Source: Bacteroidales bacterium (GTDB lineage Bacteria; Bacteroidota; Bacteroidia; Bacteroidales; UBA7960). From it: a DNA stretch of 39,604 nt. A model generated the notes under the pieces. It ran no database searches, had not been told where the DNA came from, and was given only the letters and a program-made list of their open reading frames with translations. The translations under genes and the position numbers were made by a program. Within the stretch, counting starts at the first letter, position 1. Every line of letters begins with the position of its first letter. The stretch is from positions 1 through 39,604 of the forward strand of contig SKUN01000030.1 of the NCBI GenBank assembly GCA_007129945.1. Reading direction: 5' to 3'. This document shows, piece by piece, positions 26,581 through 34,091 of this stretch.

Positions 26581-27794
26581 ATCGTTCCTGCCAACCTTGC
26601 CAGATCGGGCGCACTTAGTATCAGCGGGCTTTTCCGCCCGTCAAGGGTCAGCTGCAGGGTATGATCCTCAAGAGAGAGTGTGGTATCCAGGATGCGGTTC
26701 CGGGGATAAGACCGGCTGCCCTGCCCGACAATGAGCAGGCGGTTGTCGGTCACGTAGATATCCCCTTCCATATCCGTCACATAACCCAGCTCTTTATACC
26801 GGACACGGTCGCGCTGGTATTGCTGCAGGATCTTTTCTTTCAGCAAACGGCCTTCTGTTTTGAAATAACAGGTTTCATTGTTTTTGAGCGGGATGTCCAC
26901 CTCCACCGGTTCAGGGGGTGCTTCCACTGCATCCCTCAACTCACACAGTTGCCGAATCATGCCCAGCTCCCACTCCACCTCCCCGGCGGGGATGCGCAAC
27001 TCCTCCCGCAGCCGCGAGAGCTGCTGCTCCTCTTCCGGAGTGATCATGTGGTCTTCAATCACCTCCTCCACAAAGTCCGAAAAAGCCCCCGCCTTCATCC
27101 GCCTGATATGATGCGCAGGCAATGAGAGTTCTCCTTCCAGGGCTTCTACCTCGGCAGGCTGAATATAGTCGGGGTCTTCAAAGTATGCATCCAGAAAACG
27201 GGCAAAAGCATGATAGTGAAGCCAGATCTTCCAGTTGCCCTGCACCCCTTCATCATGAAGCAACCCCAGTATTTCAGGTACCGGGTTTCGCTGGTCCAGC
27301 CCCCGGTCAATGCCCCGGAACACTTCCCGTGCCCGGGATGCCTGTTTTTCATGACGCCCTTTCAGGAAGATCCCGCCCAAAAGCAGGATCAATGCAGGAA
27401 TGATCAACGCCCAGTCATTGTTCCCGATCCCGGCCAAAGCCAGCAGCGCCGCAGCCACGAACAGCAGCGTGATCGTCCGCGGACGGCCCGGGGCTGCAGG
27501 CAGATCCGGCATCGATACAGGCCGTGCCCCGGACTCCGGGCAATAGGTAAGACCCGTATCCACAAAAATGCGCGTTTCTCCATCTGCGCGCGATGATGCC
27601 CGGCCAACCCCTTTCCTGCCCTGGCTGGCATATTTCCGGTAATAGAGGCCGTGACGTCCTCCATGCACATACGGGCCCTTGGGCCCCACTCCTACCCGGG
27701 CACCCGTGATCCCGCCGGAAACGCCCACGCCACTTTTGGACAAATTCAGCCGCAGCGGCCCCAGGTTCAGTCCTTTTCTTAAATAAAATGCCAT
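26574..27794 (-). CDS. DUF4236 domain-containing membrane protein
   Basis: A 406-aa protein. The N-terminal ~56 residues are a clear DUF4236 domain (MAFYLRKGLNLGPLRLNLSK, then GVGVSGGITGARVGVGPKG, ending GLYYRK). A pair of hydrophobic segments follows near 128-165 (TITLLFVAAALLALAGIG and WALIIPALILLLGGIFL). The central cytosolic part contains a helical repeat reminiscent of TerB-like domains (HMITPEEEQQLSRLREELRI), and the C-terminus ends in a PH-like strand region (DNRLLIVGQGSRSYPRN). Function unknown; DUF4236 proteins are membrane-associated and often occur in accessory or stress loci. It has no close partner genes. On the minus strand TATCTTTA at 27888-27895 is a 7/8 match to the -7 element. 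Confidence 0.85.
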   Translation of the reverse strand: MAFYLRKGLNLGPLRLNLSKSGVGVSGGITGARVGVGPKGPYVHGGRHGLYYRKYASQGRKGVGRASSRADGETRIFVDTGLTYCPESGARPVSMPDLPAAPGRPRTITLLFVAAALLALAGIGNNDWALIIPALILLLGGIFLKGRHEKQASRAREVFRGIDRGLDQRNPVPEILGLLHDEGVQGNWKIWLHYHAFARFLDAYFEDPDYIQPAEVEALEGELSLPAHHIRRMKAGAFSDFVEEVIEDHMITPEEEQQLSRLREELRIPAGEVEWELGMIRQLCELRDAVEAPPEPVEVDIPLKNNETCYFKTEGRLLKEKILQQYQRDRVRYKELGYVTDMEGDIYVTDNRLLIVGQGSRSYPRNRILDTTLSLEDHTLQLTLDGRKSPLILSAPDLARLAGTIG

Positions 27795-27939
27795 ATCATG
27801 CAGCGTTTATGTGCGCTTTCAGCCGGCATCACCCTATTGACGGCCTCCAAGTCTGGTTAAAAAAACCACCGGGTGTAACCGGAAAGTATAAAGATATTAA
27901 TGTTTTAATACTGTGAGAAACAATCATTCACCCAACTCA

Positions 27940-27969
27940 TTGGATTGGCTCAAAAATGCTGTAAGTTTG
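27940..27969 (+). promoter_or_regulatory. O-methyltransferase promoter
   Basis: TTG (27940-27942), a 19-nt spacer and TAAGTTTG (27962-27969) match the Bacteroidota consensus, 23 nt before the ATG at 27993. Confidence 0.7.
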
Positions 27970-27992
27970 TGTAAATAATAAAAACAGATATT

Positions 27993-28940
27993 ATGCTGCC
28001 TGATTTCAAATCATTCAAGCTACCTGAAAATTTTCTGATTGTTGGCGCTGCTGTTGAAACCGGCATATTCGGGGAATTAAAAGACCGGGCACTGACGCTG
28101 AATGAGCTGGCCGTGGCCACAGGGGCAAACCAGCGGGCGTTGCGGATCGTAACCGAGGCCCTGGTTTCATTGGGATATCTTGCCCATGACAACGGGATGA
28201 TAAAACTCACACCAGGGTGTTATTCAGTTTTGTACGACCAGGAAAGCCCGGACTATCAGGGCTTTGCATTTATGCACACCTATAAGCTTTTGCCAAGGTG
28301 GCTGGAGCTGCCAAACATTCTGAAAACCGGCAAACCGGTGCAAAAAATGGGAGATCCGGCCGAACAAGAATATTTCATTGAGGCCATGAGCCACTATGCC
28401 AGTGAAGGTGCCACTGAGATAGCGGCATACTGCCTGCAAGACCTCCCTGCCAACCCTGAAGTGCTTGACATTGGCGGCGGACCGCTCACAAATGCCAGGG
28501 CTTTTGCCCGGAAGGGAGCAAAGGTTACCATACTTGACCTTCCGGAAGTCGTCGAAATGATGGAGCCGGAAATTGAGCCGGGACTTCCCATAAAAATGGT
28601 GAAGGGCAATTTTACCGTTGATCTTCCGGATGGCCCCTTCGACCTGGCTTACCTCGGCCATATCTGTCATATCATTGGTGAAAAGGAAAACAGGAAACTC
28701 CTCAGGGATGTGGCCGGAAAACTCAAAAATGGAGGAACAATAGTCATTAATGATTTTATCCGTGGCACAGGACCCGGCCCTGACACCTTTGCAGTCAACA
28801 TGCTGGTTAACACCGACTCGGGTGGCACATGGACCTATGAGCAGTATAAAACCTGGCTTGAAGATGCCGGCTTTACCGTGTTCCCGTATGCCACCGTAAG
28901 TGACAGCCAGTTAATAAAAGCCCGGAAAATTCAGGGTTAA
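27993..28940 (+). CDS. SAM-dependent O-methyltransferase with winged-helix dimerisation domain
   Basis: A 315-aa protein of the COMT/acetylserotonin methyltransferase type. Residues ~1-75 form the winged-helix dimerisation domain (LPENFLIVGAAVETGIFGEL, then LTLNELAVATGANQRALRIV). The Rossmann core has motif I EVLDIGGGPLTNARAFA, post-I VTILDLPEVVEMM, and the catalytic region DLAYLGHICHIIGEKENRKL, where His is a likely general base, followed by LKNGGTIVINDFI. The family usually methylates hydroxyl groups of small aromatic or polyketide metabolites. It is monocistronic, with its own promoter and no biosynthetic cluster around it, so the substrate is open. Confidence 0.9.
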   Translation: MLPDFKSFKLPENFLIVGAAVETGIFGELKDRALTLNELAVATGANQRALRIVTEALVSLGYLAHDNGMIKLTPGCYSVLYDQESPDYQGFAFMHTYKLLPRWLELPNILKTGKPVQKMGDPAEQEYFIEAMSHYASEGATEIAAYCLQDLPANPEVLDIGGGPLTNARAFARKGAKVTILDLPEVVEMMEPEIEPGLPIKMVKGNFTVDLPDGPFDLAYLGHICHIIGEKENRKLLRDVAGKLKNGGTIVINDFIRGTGPGPDTFAVNMLVNTDSGGTWTYEQYKTWLEDAGFTVFPYATVSDSQLIKARKIQG

Positions 28941-29042
28941 ACAATTAGCAAATGTGGCCAAATTTTCTTATCTTTAGGACAGCGGGAAATTATCAATAAA
29001 TGGCTCTCCCAGCCAATGTCTGCGAATCATATCACTAAGTAA

Positions 29043-30131
29043 ATGCATACCCCCGTCACCTTTGCGCAAGATCAAAACCCAGACTTCAAAAAGACCCTGT
29101 TCAGGCGGGTCAATCAATATTTTTCCGAAAAGAGCATTTCAAGGCATCACACCCCCGGCATGCTGATCAAAACGGCAGCCATGCTGCTGATATATATCAT
29201 CCCCTTTTTGCTCATCCTGACCATCAGTATGCCTTTCTGGCTGGTATTGGTCCTCTATTTTGTGATGGGAGTGGGTACAGCAGGCGTCGGGATGTCGGTC
29301 ATGCACGATGCCAACCATGGCGGATACTCAAAGAATCAAAAGGTTAATCGCCTGTTGGGATTAAGCATGAACCTTATCGGTGCTGACTCCTACAACTGGA
29401 AAATCAAGCACAACAAACTGCATCACGTGTTTACCAATATTTACGGCAAAGACGAAGACATCAACAACCGTGTGATACTCCGGTTCGCGTTTGCAGCACC
29501 ACTAAAAAAGTACCATAAATACCAGCACCTGTATGCCTGGTTCTTTTATGCCCTGATGAGCTTTTCCATGATATTCGGGGATGTCTCGAAACGGATCAGT
29601 AACCGGAAGAAAGGCCTTACCAATATTTCGGCAAAGGCTTTCCGCCGCTCCATGGTGTGGCTGATAGTTTCGAAGGCCCTGTACACCATAATCATTTTGG
29701 GTTTCCCGATCATCTTCGCAGGGCTTCTATGGTGGCAGTCGCTGCTGGGGTTCGCCGTCATGCATCTCACAACCGGAACCATACTAAGCATTATATTCCA
29801 AATGGCCCACGTGGTTGAAGGCCCCGAACAGATCACCCCCGATGAAAACGGCAAAATGCCTGATTCACTGATCGTCCATCAGTTAAGAACCACCAGCGAT
29901 TTCGCCAAAGACAACCGGTTGCTTTCCTGGTATGTGGGCGGCCTGAATTTCCAGGTTGAGCACCACCTCTTTCCGAAAATCTGCCATGTGCACTACCCCG
30001 CCCTGGCCAAAATCGTGGAACAAACCACCCGGGAATTCAACATGCCCTACTACGTTTACGACAGTTTTTCAGCAGCCTTCCGGTCTCATGTAAGAAAGTT
30101 GAAAGAACTTGGGAGAGTGAAGGTTGGGTGA
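29043..30131 (+). CDS. Fatty acid desaturase (acyl-lipid/acyl-CoA type)
   Basis: A 362-aa integral membrane di-iron desaturase. The three histidine boxes are H88DANH92GG, H123NKLHH128 and Q304VEHH308, the last being the Q-x-x-HH box of front-end and some acyl-lipid desaturases. Hydrophobic hairpins lie at ~43-83 and ~205-255. It introduces a double bond into membrane fatty acids using O2, so its presence beside an anaerobe-type rubrerythrin suggests at least occasional oxygen exposure. A TATCTTTA at 28969-28976 could be the -7 element (7/8 match). The nearest downstream gene is 370 bp away. Confidence 0.93.
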   Translation: MHTPVTFAQDQNPDFKKTLFRRVNQYFSEKSISRHHTPGMLIKTAAMLLIYIIPFLLILTISMPFWLVLVLYFVMGVGTAGVGMSVMHDANHGGYSKNQKVNRLLGLSMNLIGADSYNWKIKHNKLHHVFTNIYGKDEDINNRVILRFAFAAPLKKYHKYQHLYAWFFYALMSFSMIFGDVSKRISNRKKGLTNISAKAFRRSMVWLIVSKALYTIIILGFPIIFAGLLWWQSLLGFAVMHLTTGTILSIIFQMAHVVEGPEQITPDENGKMPDSLIVHQLRTTSDFAKDNRLLSWYVGGLNFQVEHHLFPKICHVHYPALAKIVEQTTREFNMPYYVYDSFSAAFRSHVRKLKELGRVKVG

Positions 30132-30502
30132 TTCCGCGGTGATTTGCAATTATTTCGTGAGCTTTCCTGAAAATTGTATGCTTCATTAAAAACCGTGTTA
30201 TGTGGTTGTTCCGGGTAAAATGGACAGAGCCCCTTGGGTTTATACAAAATAGTTGTATGTTTGTGATTGATCTATGATTATCGACAAAATACAGACATTG
30301 AAACAAACAATCTTTTCGCAACTTTAGAACCGCAATTCTCCCCTCCCGAAAGAAACAATTAATTAATAAGAGAAATAAACCGCGACAACAGGGATTTTAC
30401 CCACTGGAGGGGGAGCGATAACGAAAACAGCAGCTGCGAGTATAAATGAGTTCAGGATAATGCAAGAAAATCACAAATACGAATCGAGACAAAAAAAGAA
30501 AG
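30132..30502. other. Intergenic region at the left edge of the accessory block
   Basis: These 371 bp mark a visible drop in GC content. They hold a strong promoter (30234-30263) with an internal palindrome, and a 17-codon open frame at 30274-30327 (MIIDKIQTLKQTIFSQL) starting only a few nt after the predicted transcription start. This could be a leader peptide or the stub of a truncated gene. The remainder, 30328-30502, has no recognisable gene or RNA. Confidence 0.5.
30234..30263 (+). promoter_or_regulatory. Promoter with operator-like palindrome in the spacer
   Basis: TTG (30234-30236), a 19-nt spacer and TATGTTTG (30256-30263) form a near-ideal Bacteroidota promoter. ATACAA (30242-30247) and TTGTAT (30253-30258) make a perfect 6-bp inverted repeat around a 5-nt centre, overlapping spacer and -7. 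This is a position where a repressor would block the polymerase. No regulator gene is adjacent. Confidence 0.65.
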
Positions 30503-31072
30503 ATGTATTTATTTTTTGACACAGAGACAACAGGACTACCTAGAAATTGGAAAGCACCTGTGACGGATTTGAATAATTGGCCAAGGATGATTCAAATAGC
30601 ATGGATTCTATGTGATAACAGCGGAAACCGCATTGAGTCTGATGATTTTATAATTAAACCCGAAAACTTTGAAATACCAGGAGATGCAGCGAGGGTTCAC
30701 GGCATTTCGACCGAACGAGCAAATAGTGAAGGTAAAGACCTTGTGGTCGTTTTAAACAACTTTAATGAATTAGTTAAACGTTCTGCTTTTATTGTTGCTC
30801 ACAACATCAGTTTCGATGAAAAGATTTTAGGGGCAGAATTATTGAGAAAGCGAATACAAAATGATTTTAATAAAAAAAGGAAGATGTGTACGATGCAATC
30901 ATCAACGAATTATTGCAGACTTCCGGGCCGTTATGGATATAAATGGCCTAAATTATCTGAGTTACATATTAAATTATTCGGAGAAGATTTTGATGAAGCT
31001 CATGATGCCTCTGTTGATATTAATGCAACGGAAAGGTGCTTTTGGGAAATGAGAAAAATCGGATTAATATAA
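30503..31072 (+). CDS. DEDDh 3'-5' exonuclease (DnaQ-like)
   Basis: A 189-aa exonuclease-fold protein. Exo I is FDTETTG with D6 and E8; Exo II is VAHNISFDEKIL with D105; Exo III is AHDASVDINAT with H167 and D172, so all five DEDDh catalytic residues are present. It is a stand-alone domain without polymerase or BRCT parts. It could be a DNA proofreading-like enzyme, an oligoribonuclease-like RNase or a nucleic-acid trimming enzyme. The coding sequence is markedly AT-richer than the flanking housekeeping genes, which suggests acquisition. It is the first gene of a block followed by an ion channel and a putative nuclease. Confidence 0.9.
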   Translation: MYLFFDTETTGLPRNWKAPVTDLNNWPRMIQIAWILCDNSGNRIESDDFIIKPENFEIPGDAARVHGISTERANSEGKDLVVVLNNFNELVKRSAFIVAHNISFDEKILGAELLRKRIQNDFNKKRKMCTMQSSTNYCRLPGRYGYKWPKLSELHIKLFGEDFDEAHDASVDINATERCFWEMRKIGLI

Positions 31073-31237
31073 AGCACATACCAACTACACTGGCCTTTTG
31101 CCAAATAAAAAGAACCGATATATCACTAAATCATCTTAAAAAATCAAGAAGAAAAAAAATTTAATGCTTCAGCAAGCCCAACAGAAATAAAGGATCCCTT
31201 CGAATCCTAATAAGACCCAAGCTCAAACAAATCCCCC

Positions 31238-32041
31238 ATGCTAAAAACCAAAATATTTCAGCTGGTAGAAAAGGGTTCTCATGGCAAGAGAATGAATAAG
31301 TTCTTCGATTATTTCATCATGGCGCTGATTCTGCTCAGTTTGGTCGTAATAATCTTTGAATCTTTCCCGGAAATCAATGCGGAGGTTGTGCTGGCATTTC
31401 AGATTTTCAATGTTTTCTCAATAATCATATTCACCATCGAATATTTAATGAGAATTTATGTGTCGGATCTGACGCATCCAAGCAGCAGCAGGCTTAAGTC
31501 AGCGCTGAAGTTTATTTTTTCGGCCTATGGGTTGATCGATTTGCTTGCGATTGTTCCTTTCTATTTGCCAATGTTGATCAAGACTGACTTGAGGTTTCTG
31601 AGAATCCTGAGGCTCATCAGGTTTCTGAGGGTCTTAAAAATAAACAGGTACAATAACTCATTAAACATAATTGGTGAGGTTATAAGAGAAAAGAAAGCGG
31701 AATTGGCGGTAACGGGGTTTGTAACCATCCTGATTCTGTTTCTGGCATCTTTCCTGATGTATTATGTCGAAGGAGAACACCAGCCCGAGCAATTCCCCCA
31801 TATTATTGCTTCTTTTTGGTGGGCGGTTGCCACCCTTACAACAGTTGGTTACGGGGATGTATACCCAATAACCGGGCTAGGTAAGGTAATAAGCGGATTT
31901 ATTGCCATCATGGGAATTGGGATTGTGGCGTTACCAACCGGGCTAATAAGTGCCGGGTTTATGAGTAAAATCGAGAAACTCAGGCAAAATGACACAAATG
32001 AGCAATGCCCGCATTGCGGAAAAGCAATAGATAACGATTAG
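31238..32041 (+). CDS. Voltage-gated-type potassium channel (ion transporter, 6 TM)
   Basis: A 267-aa membrane channel subunit. S1 lies at ~22-41, S2 ~50-72, S3 ~91-110. S4 is a full voltage-sensor helix with R119, R122, R125, R128, R131 and K134 at three-residue spacing. S5 is ~157-176, the pore helix and selectivity filter TTVGYGD are at 201-207, and S6 is ~215-240. The filter is K+-selective. The C-terminus is short and ends with CPHCGKAI (257-264), a single CxxC knuckle that could pair between subunits to bind zinc. No cyclic-nucleotide or RCK domain is present. It lies 73 nt before the nuclease-like gene with no promoter match between them, so they are probably co-transcribed. A role in membrane depolarisation is inferred. 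Confidence 0.92.
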   Translation: MLKTKIFQLVEKGSHGKRMNKFFDYFIMALILLSLVVIIFESFPEINAEVVLAFQIFNVFSIIIFTIEYLMRIYVSDLTHPSSSRLKSALKFIFSAYGLIDLLAIVPFYLPMLIKTDLRFLRILRLIRFLRVLKINRYNNSLNIIGEVIREKKAELAVTGFVTILILFLASFLMYYVEGEHQPEQFPHIIASFWWAVATLTTVGYGDVYPITGLGKVISGFIAIMGIGIVALPTGLISAGFMSKIEKLRQNDTNEQCPHCGKAIDND

Positions 32042-32114
32042 CGGTTTTTTCAGGATCATCATTTATATTGAGGATTAAAATAAAAGAATCTCCATTCATT
32101 AAACAAACCCAACC

Positions 32115-33635
32115 ATGAAAGTTGAAGACTGCTTGCCTTACATGTCCAAAATGTACCTGGGCCGAATAATTGACAGCATTTTAAAAGAAGGAATCCCAAA
32201 AGGTGATGCAGATCGCCTGAGGGAACAAATAGTCCAGAATAAAAGTGAGCTGGAAAATAAGCAGCGGATCAGTTCTGCCCTGGATTTGCGTCATATGAAC
32301 AGGGCATCCCGAATATTGTTTGAGGAAATATTAACAATACTGCTGGAGCTGCCGGACATGAAGGCTCCCGATTCAGATCTTTTTGATTTGATTATTCAGC
32401 ACGAGAAAAGCATAATAGAAAGAGCTGAAAAAGAGGATGCATTCAGTTATTCCGATGAAAATGCCATTGACATTTATCAAACCGTTTTGCAGGTTGCCCT
32501 TGAAGACGATGACATCAATGAATCTGAGTTTATTCTTCTCGAAAAGCTCAGAATGAAGTTAAAGATCAGCAGAATAGAAAAGCGATTTATTGAAACCAGG
32601 CTGGGTAAGTTTCCCAAAATCAATAACAAAACCCACTCTCTGGATGAGTTCAATGAAGCGTTGCGTCATTTACAGAGCAGAGGTATTCTGTTTTACTGCA
32701 ACAAGATGGAGGATGGAAATGTGGTTGTACTTCCGGAAGAAATTGCATCCAGCTTAAAGCCGGTCCTTGGATTTGAAATGACTTCAGACGCGCAACGCAA
32801 ACTCCAGGACAAACTTACCACCAGTCAGTTACAAAGGGTTCTGAAGAGCCAGGATTTACCTGTAGCTGGGTCAAAAGAGGAAAAATCTGAACGATTGATC
32901 AGTACATTTACCAAATCTTCGGAAGTACTGGGTGCCCTCCAGGTAGCAGAGATTACGAAACTTTGCAAGAGTTTACCCGGTGTCAAAGTAAGTGGCAATA
33001 AAGAAGACAAGATTCAAAGGATAATAGACTTTTATAGTTCCCTGACAACGAAAGAACCTGAGGAGTCAACAGATACATGTGCGGTTTATTACCAGTATTT
33101 CGAAGAACTGGCAGCAAGAGACAACAAAAAGCTGCTGGGCCTGGAAATTATTGGAAGAGACCGGGACATGGAGGCGGCATTTGAAAAAGCAACGGCCTAT
33201 ATGTTTGAAACCAAATTTAACAGAGAGCCAATTCAACTTGATGGAGTTGAGCACGCTGACGGCGCCATCGAAATGAAAAACGGTGAACTCCTTTTATGGG
33301 ACAATAAAGGCAAGGAATCCGTTTACAAGTTTCCGAAATCTCACATTAATCAATTTAAGAGATATATCAGAGAATCACCAAAAAGAGTGAACGTCTTTTT
33401 GGTCATTGTACCGGATCTGGACAAAGAGGCTTGCACCCAGGCGGCGAGAGAGCTGAAGCATTCAACGGAAACCGACACAGACATTGCGGTTATTACAGCC
33501 ACTAACCTGAAATATGTGGCAGAAAACTGGAGGAAGTTTGACAAAAAGAACTTTTTTGACCTGAAGGTTTTCAATTACACCGGGGCTCTTGATCGCCAAA
33601 CGCTTGACCAACAAATGAAGCTGCTGTTAAAATAA
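32115..33635 (+). CDS. Putative TerB-like/SAP/FokI-like nuclease
   Basis: A 506-aa multidomain protein; no whole-length family is recognised. Residues ~112-165 resemble a TerB-like helical domain (ALEDDDINESEFILLEKLRM, then KLKISRIEKRFIETRLG). Residues ~175-218 look winged-helix-like. Two SAP-type DNA-binding motifs follow: ~235-262 (TTSQLQRVLKSQDLPVAGSK) and ~275-305 (LPGVKVSGNKEDKIQRII). Residues ~325-470 look like a PD-(D/E)XK nuclease: HADGAI with D382, LLLWDNKGK with D396 and K398, and INQFKRYI with Q413/Y417. The ADGAI...DxK...QxxRY-like order is close to the FokI cleavage domain as I recall it. There is no cognate DNA methyltransferase nearby. Function as a DNA-cleaving effector is inferred. 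Confidence 0.72.
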   Translation: MKVEDCLPYMSKMYLGRIIDSILKEGIPKGDADRLREQIVQNKSELENKQRISSALDLRHMNRASRILFEEILTILLELPDMKAPDSDLFDLIIQHEKSIIERAEKEDAFSYSDENAIDIYQTVLQVALEDDDINESEFILLEKLRMKLKISRIEKRFIETRLGKFPKINNKTHSLDEFNEALRHLQSRGILFYCNKMEDGNVVVLPEEIASSLKPVLGFEMTSDAQRKLQDKLTTSQLQRVLKSQDLPVAGSKEEKSERLISTFTKSSEVLGALQVAEITKLCKSLPGVKVSGNKEDKIQRIIDFYSSLTTKEPEESTDTCAVYYQYFEELAARDNKKLLGLEIIGRDRDMEAAFEKATAYMFETKFNREPIQLDGVEHADGAIEMKNGELLLWDNKGKESVYKFPKSHINQFKRYIRESPKRVNVFLVIVPDLDKEACTQAARELKHSTETDTDIAVITATNLKYVAENWRKFDKKNFFDLKVFNYTGALDRQTLDQQMKLLLK

Positions 33636-34091
33636 CAATTCCAGTATATAAACAGGCACAAGAACTGCTGTGGTTTCAGAACAATAAGCTACCGCAAATT
33701 CGGCCACACCCCTACAATATCACCCCATCATGAATTGTCAGCTTCCGGTCGACCATGCCGGCGAGGGCTTCGTTGTGGGTCACGATCACGAAGGTCTGGT
33801 TCATGCGGTCGCGCAGGGTGAAGAACAGGCGGAGGAATTCTCCGGAGGTTTGTGTTCAAGGCGGTTGAGGGTTGTATGATTTATGTAAGTTTTCTGCTTT
33901 GATCATGGGTGCAAGCTTACCGTCCGGCCGGTGGTTATCCGGCAAAGATACGAAGCTACGCAATAAGGACCCTGAGCGGCCTTAGCCGATTTTGATTTAA
34001 ACAATCAAGCCTTTTTAATTGTTTTTATCACCTGGGAAGACTGTTCATCTGAGGATTACGCACCTCCTAATTCTTAAACGATATTCTAACC
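33636..34091. other. Intergenic region containing the decayed lolD copy
   Basis: These 456 bp lie between the nuclease-like gene and the acyl-CoA dehydrogenase. The only recognisable content is the lolD remnant (33711-33965) with its promoter element. No promoter match for the acyl-CoA dehydrogenase was seen in 33966-34091. Confidence 0.7.
33711..33965 (-). pseudogene. Decayed duplicate of lolD
   Basis: 33711-33848 matches the 3' end of the intact lolD (35599-35738) with only a handful of mismatches. The match then jumps to a short internal block (33849-33865, corresponding to 35849-35864), then to the 5' end and upstream region (33876-33965, corresponding to 36219-36307), including the start ATG at 33904-33906 (read on the minus strand). 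Internal blocks of roughly 110 and 350 bp are gone. The -7 element TATCTTTG is kept at 33943-33950. Translation from the retained ATG gives only 16 residues (MIKAENLHKSYNPQPP) before a stop. Confidence 0.9.

Noticed and set aside
31190-31207. tRNA T-arm-like sequence (AGGAT ... TTCGA ... ATCCT) near the accessory block, possible attachment site
   Set aside because: Loop length and flanks do not fit a tRNA 3' end and no acceptor or anticodon arms were found.
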